Made by a program: the position numbers and the translations under genes. The notes under the pieces are model-generated. The model had not been told where the DNA came from and did no database searches. It worked only from the letters and a program-made list of their open reading frames with translations. From positions 262,019 to 326,018 of the forward strand of contig CM049306.1 of NCBI GenBank assembly GCA_026874595.1: DNA of 64,000 bases, read 5' to 3'. Below are positions 57,910 to 64,000 of this stretch, piece by piece. Each line of letters starts with the position of its first letter. Positions within the stretch are counted from its first letter, which is position 1. The stretch comes from Sipunculus nudus. Taxonomy: Eukaryota; Annelida; Sipuncula; Golfingiida; Sipunculidae.

Positions 57910-59623
57910 CTAGATGACCTGAGGTCACGCGCTTGCCGGAAATGATGTAAAGTTAGTCAGATGAACGAGCAGTGTCAAAGTGAAAGAAAATAATCCATAG
58001 TTTGTGAAGAAAGAACCAATATTAATAAAGTTCTAAAGAAAATAAGATTTTGATATATTTTGCTCTTCTTGACTTTGACCTTTGACTTATTTGAATAATA
58101 AACATAGGACTTCCAGATATCATCACGATATATGACAAGTGTAATTTACAAAACGATTCCTGCAAAACTGTGGCCAGTAGAATGCTACATGTGAGACGCA
58201 AGAACCAGGAAGCAGGCGAAATTGAGGACAACTGACAAACAGACAACATACTGACAAACTGACCCAAGATTGTGAACAGATGACTTAATCATGTTATGAA
58301 GAAACCTCAGAGGAAGATAATAAGCTATAGTTTATGTAAATGAGGTTTAAAGTTTTGGAGATATGACCAAAAAATGATATGTTGTGCAAGTTTGAGTGCA
58401 CTGCCCCCTAGCGGCCAATTCTGGAAAATGAAAAATCCGTTTCGAGATATTAGTGTAAGACATAAGATGTAATAGTTTTAAAAGGATTCTTTCAAAACTG
58501 TGGCCTGTAGAATGCTATATGTGAGACGCAAGAACCGGCAAGCAAGCGAATTTGAGGACAACTGAGAAACAGATGGACACACAGACAAAGTGACTCAAGA
58601 TTGAGACCATATGAATACAACAGGTTTTGGAAAGACCTAGAGGAAGAAAATAAGCTATAGTTTATGTAAATGAGGTTTATAGTTTTGGAGATATGGCCAA
58701 AAAATGATATGTTGTGCAAGTTTGAGTGCACTGCCCCCTAGCGGCCAGTTCTGGAAAAAGAAAATTCGTTTCGAGATATTAGTGTAAGACATAAGATGTA
58801 ATAGTTTTAAAAGAATTCTTTCAAAACTGTGGCCTGTAGAATGCTATATGTGAGACGCAAGAACTGGCAAGCAAGCTGATTTGAGGACAACTGAGAAACA
58901 GATGGACACACAGACAAAGTGACACAAGATTGAGACCAGATGACTAAACGAGTTCATGAAGAAGACTAAGAGGAAAAAAAATAAACTATAGTTTTTGTCA
59001 TTGAGGCTGATAATTTTGGAGATATTGCCAAAACATGTTATGTTGGAGAGGTTTGCATCAAGCGCCCCCTAGCGGCCGAATTCAAAAAATGAAAAAATGA
59101 TTTCGAGATAATAGTGTAGGACTTACGATATGTCAGTTTTAAAAAGATTCCTGCAAAACTTTGGCCTCCAGGGCAAGATTACTGAAATCTCAAAAAATCT
59201 CGTTTTACAAGATATTATACGAGATATTGCGAGACTCTTAATATAATCTAGGTGAATGCTACCTGAAGCAAAAAACTAGACATTTGTAGCTTTAAAACTG
59301 ACATATTTAGAAAAATATCAGCACTTTTCCCCAAAAATTCGTAACCATGGTTACGGGAAATTTGAGTTAGCTACACACCAGCTGACTGGCCTTGGAATGA
59401 CGTTTAAAATGAGCTATGTTTGAAGAAGATACGACTAAAAGTGACAAAGATATCAAGAAAAAACCGTTTTGAGAAGTTTTGATGACCTTGACCTTGAAGT
59501 TTGACCTGTATTGCCTAAAAACAATAGGCCTCGAGGACTTTTGCTTGTCTACCAGCTGTATAAGTTTAAAGACAATAGCTGCAAAATTGTGGCCTGTAGA
59601 GAGTACACAGACAAACAAACAAA
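57910..59623 (+). repeat. Array unit g (1714 bp, three monomers)
   Basis: Cores at 58402 and 58732 (both TGCCCCC variants) and 59063. Confidence 0.9.
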
Positions 59624-61381
59624 CTAGATGACCTGAGGTCACGCGCTTGCCGGAAATGATGTAAAGTTAGTCAGATGAACGAGCAGTGTCAAAGTGAAAG
59701 AAAATAATCCATAGTTTGTGAAGAAAGAACCAATATTAATAAAGTTCTAAAGAAAATAAGAATTTGATATATTTTTGATCACCTTGACCTTGACCTTTGA
59801 CTTATTTGAATAATAAACATAGGACTTCCAGATATCATCACGATATATGACAAGTGTAATTTACAAAACGATTCCTGCAAAACTGTGGCCAGTAGAATGC
59901 TACATGTGAGACGCAAGAACCAGGAAGCAGGCGAAATTTAGGACAACTGACAAACAGACAACATACTGACAAACTGACCCAAGATTGTGAACAGATGACT
60001 TAATCATGTTATGAAGAATCCTCAGAGGAAGATAATAAGCTATAGTTTATGTAAATGAGGTTTATAGTTTTGGAGAAATGACCAAAAAATGGTATGTTGT
60101 GCAAGTTTGAGTGCACCGCCCCCTAGCGGCCAATTCTGGAAAATGAAAAATCCGTTTCGAGATATTAGTGTAAGACATAAGATGTCATAGTTTTAAAAGG
60201 ATTCTTTCAAAACTGTGGCCTGTAGAATGCTATATGTGAGACGCAAGAACCGGGAGGCAAGCGGATTTGAGGACAGCTGAGGAACAGACGGACACACAGA
60301 CAAAGTGACTCAAGATTGAGACCAAATGAATACACCAGGTTTTTGAAAGACCAAGAGGAAGAACATAAGCTATAGTTTATGTAAATGAGGTTTATAGTTT
60401 TGGAGATATGGCCAAAAAATTATATGTTGTGCAAGTTTGAGTGCACCGCCCCCTAGCAGCCAATTCTGGAAAATGAAAAATCGGTTTCGAGATATTAGTG
60501 TAAGACATAAGACGTAATAGTTTTAAAAGGATTCTTTCAAAACTGTGACCTGTAGAAGCTATATGTGAGACGCCAGAACCGGTAAGCAGGCGAATATGAT
60601 GAAAACTGAGAAACAGACGGACACACTGACAAAGTGACTCAAGATTGAGTCAAAATGACTCCACCAGGATTTAGAAAAGACTCAGACGAAGAAATTAAGC
60701 TATAGTTTATGTAATTGAGGCTCACAGTTTTGGAGATATGGCCAAAACATGATATGTTGGGGAGGTTTGCATACAGCGCCACCTAGCGGCTGCATTCAAA
60801 AACTGGAAAAATTGTTTGGAGATAATAGTGTAGGACTTACGATATGTCAGTTTCAAAAAGATTCCTGCAAAACTGTGACCTCCAGGGCAAGATTACTGAA
60901 ATCTCGAAATATCTCGTTTGACGAGATATTATACGAGATATCGCGAGACCTTAATAAAATCTTGCAGTACTTGTTAAATGCTACCTGATGCAAAAAACTA
61001 GACCTCTCTAGCTGTAAAACTGCCAAAGTTAGAAAAATAAGGCCCCTTATTTTCGAATATCATGAGTTTTCCCAAAAAATTCGTAACCATGGTTACGGCA
61101 AATTTGAGTCAGCTACACACCAGATGACTGGCCTTGGAATGACGTTTAAAATGAGCTATGTTTGAAGAAGATACGACTAATAGTGACAAAGATATGAAGA
61201 AAAAAGCGTTTTGAGAAATTTTGATGACCTTGACCTTGACCTTTGACCTGTATTGCCTAAAAACAATAGGCCCCGAGGACTTTTGCTTGTCTACCAGCTG
61301 TATAAGTTTAAAGACAATTACTGCAAAATTGTGGCCTGTAGAGAGTACACAGACAGACAAACAAACAATCAAACAAACAGA
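59624..61381 (+). repeat. Array unit h (1758 bp, three monomers)
   Basis: Cores at 60117, 60447 (GCAGC variant) and 60777 (CGCCACC variant). Holds the empty counterpart of the 52725 insertion. Confidence 0.9.
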
Positions 61382-63429
61382 CTAGATGACCTGAGGTCAT
61401 GCGCTTGCCGGAAATGATGTAAAGTTAGTCAGATGAACGAGCAGTGTCAAAGTAAAAGAAAATAATCCATAGTTTGTGAAGAAAGAACCAATATTAACTA
61501 AGTTCTTAAGAAAATAAGATTGTGATATATTTTGATCACCTTGACCTTGACCTTTGACTTATTTGAATAATAAACATAGGACTTCCAGATATCATCACGA
61601 TATATGACAAGTGTAATTTACAAAACGATTCCTGCAAAACTGTGGCCAGTAGAATGCTACATGTGAGACGCAAGAACCAGGAAGCAGGCGAATTGAGGAA
61701 AACTGACAAACAGACAAACATACTGACCCAAGATTGAGAACAGATGACTTAATCATGTTATGAAGAAACCTAAGAGGAAGATAATAAGCTATAGTTTATG
61801 TAAATGAGTTTAATAGTTTTGGAGATATGGCCAAAAAATGATATGTTGTGCAAGTTTGAGTGCACCGCCACCTGGCGGCCAATTCTGGAAAATGAAAAAT
61901 CCGTTTCGAGATATTAGTGTAAAACATAAGATGTAATAGTTTTAAAAGGATTCTTTCAAAACTGTGGCCTGTAGAATGCTATATGTAAGACGCAAGAACC
62001 GGCAAGCAAGCGGATTTCAGGACAACTGAGAAACAGACGGACACACAGACAAAGTGACTCAAGATTGAGACCAAATGAATACACCAGGTTTTTGGAAAGA
62101 CCCAGAGGAAGAAAATAAGCCATAGTTTATGTAAATGATGTTTATAGTTTTGGAGATATGGCCAAAAAATGATATGTTCTGCAAGTTTGAGTGCACCGCC
62201 CCCTAGCGGCCAATTCTGGAAAATGAAAAATCCGTTTCGAGATATTAGTGTTAGACATAAGATGTAATAGTTTTAAAAGGATTCTTTCAAAACTGTGGCC
62301 TGTAGAATGCTATATGTGAGACGCAAGAACCGGCAAGCAAGCGGATTTGAGGACAACTGAGAAACAGACGGACACACAGACAAAGTGACTCAAGATTGAG
62401 ACCAAATGAATACACGAGGTTTTTTGAAAGACCCAGAGGAAGAAAATAAGCTATAGTTTATGTAAATTAGGTTTATAGTTTTGGAGATATGGCCAAAAAA
62501 TGATATGTTGTGCAAGTTTGAGTGCACCGCCCCCTAGCGGCCAATTCTGGAAAATGAAAAATCAGTTTCGAGATAATAGTGTAAGACATAAGATGTAATA
62601 GTTTGAAAAGGATTCTTTCAAAACTGTGGCCTGTAGAACGCTATATGTGAGACGCAAGAACCGGCAAGCAAGCGGATTTGAGGACAACTGAGAAACAGAC
62701 GGACACACTGACAAAGTGACTCAAGATTGAGTCGAAATGACAACTCCAGGATTCAGAAAGACTCAGAGGATGAAAATAAGCTATAGTTTATGTAATTGAG
62801 GCTCACAGTTTTGGAGATATTGCCAAAACATGATATGTTGGAGAGGTTTGCACCCAGCGCCCCCTAGCGGCCGAATTAAAAAAATGAAAAATTGATTTTG
62901 AGATAATAGTGTAGGACTTACGATATGTCAGTTTCAAAAAGATTCCTGCAAAACTGTAACCTCCAGGGCAAGATTACTGAAATCTCGAAATATCTCGTTT
63001 GACGAGATATTATACGAGATATCGCGAGACTTTTAATAAAATCTTGCAGTACTTGTAAAATGCTACCTGATGCAAAAAACTAGACCTCTCTAGCTTTAAA
63101 AATGACAAAGTTAGAAAAATAAGACCCCAGATTTTCGAATATCATGATTTTTTCCCAAAAATTCGTAACCATGGTAACGGCCAATTTAAAACGCTACACA
63201 CCAGAAGAACGGCCTGGGAATGACCTTTAAAATGAGCTATGTTTGAAGAAGATATCCCTAAAATTAACAAAGATATGAAGAAAAAACCGTTTTGTATACT
63301 TTTGATGACCTTGACCTTGACCTTTGACCTATATTGCCCAAAAACAATAGGACTCCAGGACTTTTGCTTTTCTACCAGCTGTATAAGTTTGAAAGCAATT
63401 GCTGGAAAATTGTGGCCTGTAGAGAGTAC

Positions 63430-63464
<35 letters not shown>

Positions 63465-63526
63465 AACAGACATCCGCGACTGACCAACCTGCTTGCAGAA
63501 ATCGAAGATTTCCGGCAAGCAACAAA
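61382..63526 (+). repeat. Array unit i (2145 bp, four monomers)
   Basis: Longest unit. Cores at 61866 (CGCCACCTGGCGGC), 62197, 62528 and 62858. Its tail carries a macrosatellite-type hairpin subrepeat (hairpin 63491-63520) before the next head. Confidence 0.9.
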
Positions 63527-64000
63527 CTAGATGACCTGAGGTCACGCGCTTGCCGGAAATGATGTAAGGTTAGTCAGATGAACGAGCAGTGTCAAAGTGA
63601 AAGAAAATAATCCATAGTTTGTGTAGAAAGAACCAATATTAACAAAGTTCTAAAGAAAATAAGATTTTGATATATTTTGATCACCTTGACCTTGACCTTT
63701 GACTTATTGAATAATAAACATAGGACTTCCAGATATCATCAGGATATATGACAAGTGTAATTTACAAAACGATTCCTGCAAAACTGTGGCCAGTAGAATG
63801 CTACATGTGAGACGCAAGAACCAGGAAGCAGGCGAAATTGAGGACAACTGACAAACAGACAACATACTGACAAACTGACCCAAGATTGTGAACAGATGAC
63901 TTAATCATGTTATGAAGAAACCTCAGAGGATGATAATAAGCTATAGTTTATGTAAATGAGGTTAATAGTTTTGGAGATATGGCCAAAAAATGATATGTTG
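63527..64000 (+). repeat. Array unit j, cut by window end
   Basis: Head and first TGACCTT run, ending in GATATGTTG just before the expected first CTCF-like core. Confidence 0.9.

Larger units (their letters stand above)
45128..64000 (+). repeat. Family 3 higher-order array, nine full units and a partial
   Basis: Units start at each CTAGATGACCTGAGGTCA (45128, 46554, 50223, 51617, 55191, 56933, 57910, 59624, 61382, 63527). Each has a head with GCTTGCCGGAAATGATG; a first TGACCTT run; one to four 330-bp monomers; a CTCGTTTGACGAGA segment; an X-box-like palindrome; a second TGACCTT run; and a CAGA/CAAA tail that runs straight into the next head. The terminal GCTTGC hairpin is missing at all internal junctions except 63491-63520. 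Recurrent minus frames of 61-91 codons reflect the CAGA tail and TGACCTT repeat. Confidence 0.93.

Noticed and set aside
46281-63525. Recurrent minus-strand frames of 61-127 codons in the second array
   Set aside because: They are the reverse of the CAGA tail plus TGACCTT run. Length and start vary with the microsatellite and no domain is recognisable.

Overview
No protein-coding gene, tRNA or rRNA can be supported in this 64-kb window. It is AT-rich eukaryotic intergenic DNA made almost entirely of repeats. The longest open frames (up to 143 codons) lie inside tandem repeats, are often open on both strands, and resemble no domain I recognise. The repeat style suggests a mollusc, most likely a bivalve: runs of TGACCTT, GGAC/CAGA-type microsatellites next to terminal hairpins, and many small elements nested in A-rich targets. 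That assignment is from recall of similar sequences; it was not searched.

Most of the DNA belongs to about seven families of short non-autonomous elements that look like rolling-circle (Helentron-like) elements. They share a layout: a 5' end usually starting CTAGA or CAAGGGACC, a body often holding its own tandem repeats, a GGAC/CAGA/CAAA simple repeat, a 3' hairpin of mostly 26-31 nt (usually with a 3-nt loop), then an A-run. They sit in A-A targets without a clear long target duplication. I number them: family 1 (hairpin arm TAGCTCAG), family 2 (TATGCCCC), family 3 (GCTTGC), family 4 (GTATC), family 5 (CCGCTT), family 6 (AGCCC), family 7 (CGATG).

Layout: 1-8.4 kb, family 1 copies with a three-deep nest of families 2 and 6, and a short telomere-type repeat near the left edge. 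8.4-20.2 kb, more family 1 copies carrying a family 4 insertion (9.9-11.1 kb), a family 5 insertion with twelve 145-bp repeats (12.4-14.4 kb) and a clean TA-flanked pogo/Tc1-type MITE (14.73-14.90 kb). 20.5-22.4 kb, decayed family 3. 22.4-24.4 kb, the least repetitive DNA, with one candidate inverted-repeat element. 24.4-26.4 kb, a 366-bp tandem array. 26.8-28.3 kb, diverged family 3. 28.34-45.13 kb, a 13-unit macrosatellite of about 1.26-1.34 kb units. 45.13-64 kb, a second higher-order array of family 3 units (0.98-2.15 kb), each containing one to four 330-bp monomers, interrupted by two family 1 insertions of about 1.9 kb.

The most interesting signal is regulatory-looking. Every macrosatellite unit carries, on the minus strand, a 14-nt core (GCCACCAGGGGGCG) matching the consensus bound by the insulator protein CTCF. 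The second array carries 24 copies of the homologous core (GCCGCTAGGGGGCG and variants). With two diverged upstream copies this gives 39 sites, all in the same orientation. The same units also carry an RFX X-box-like palindrome (GTAACCATGGTAAC) and AGGTCA nuclear-receptor half-site runs. This resembles CTCF-bound macrosatellites such as human DXZ4, but binding here is inference.
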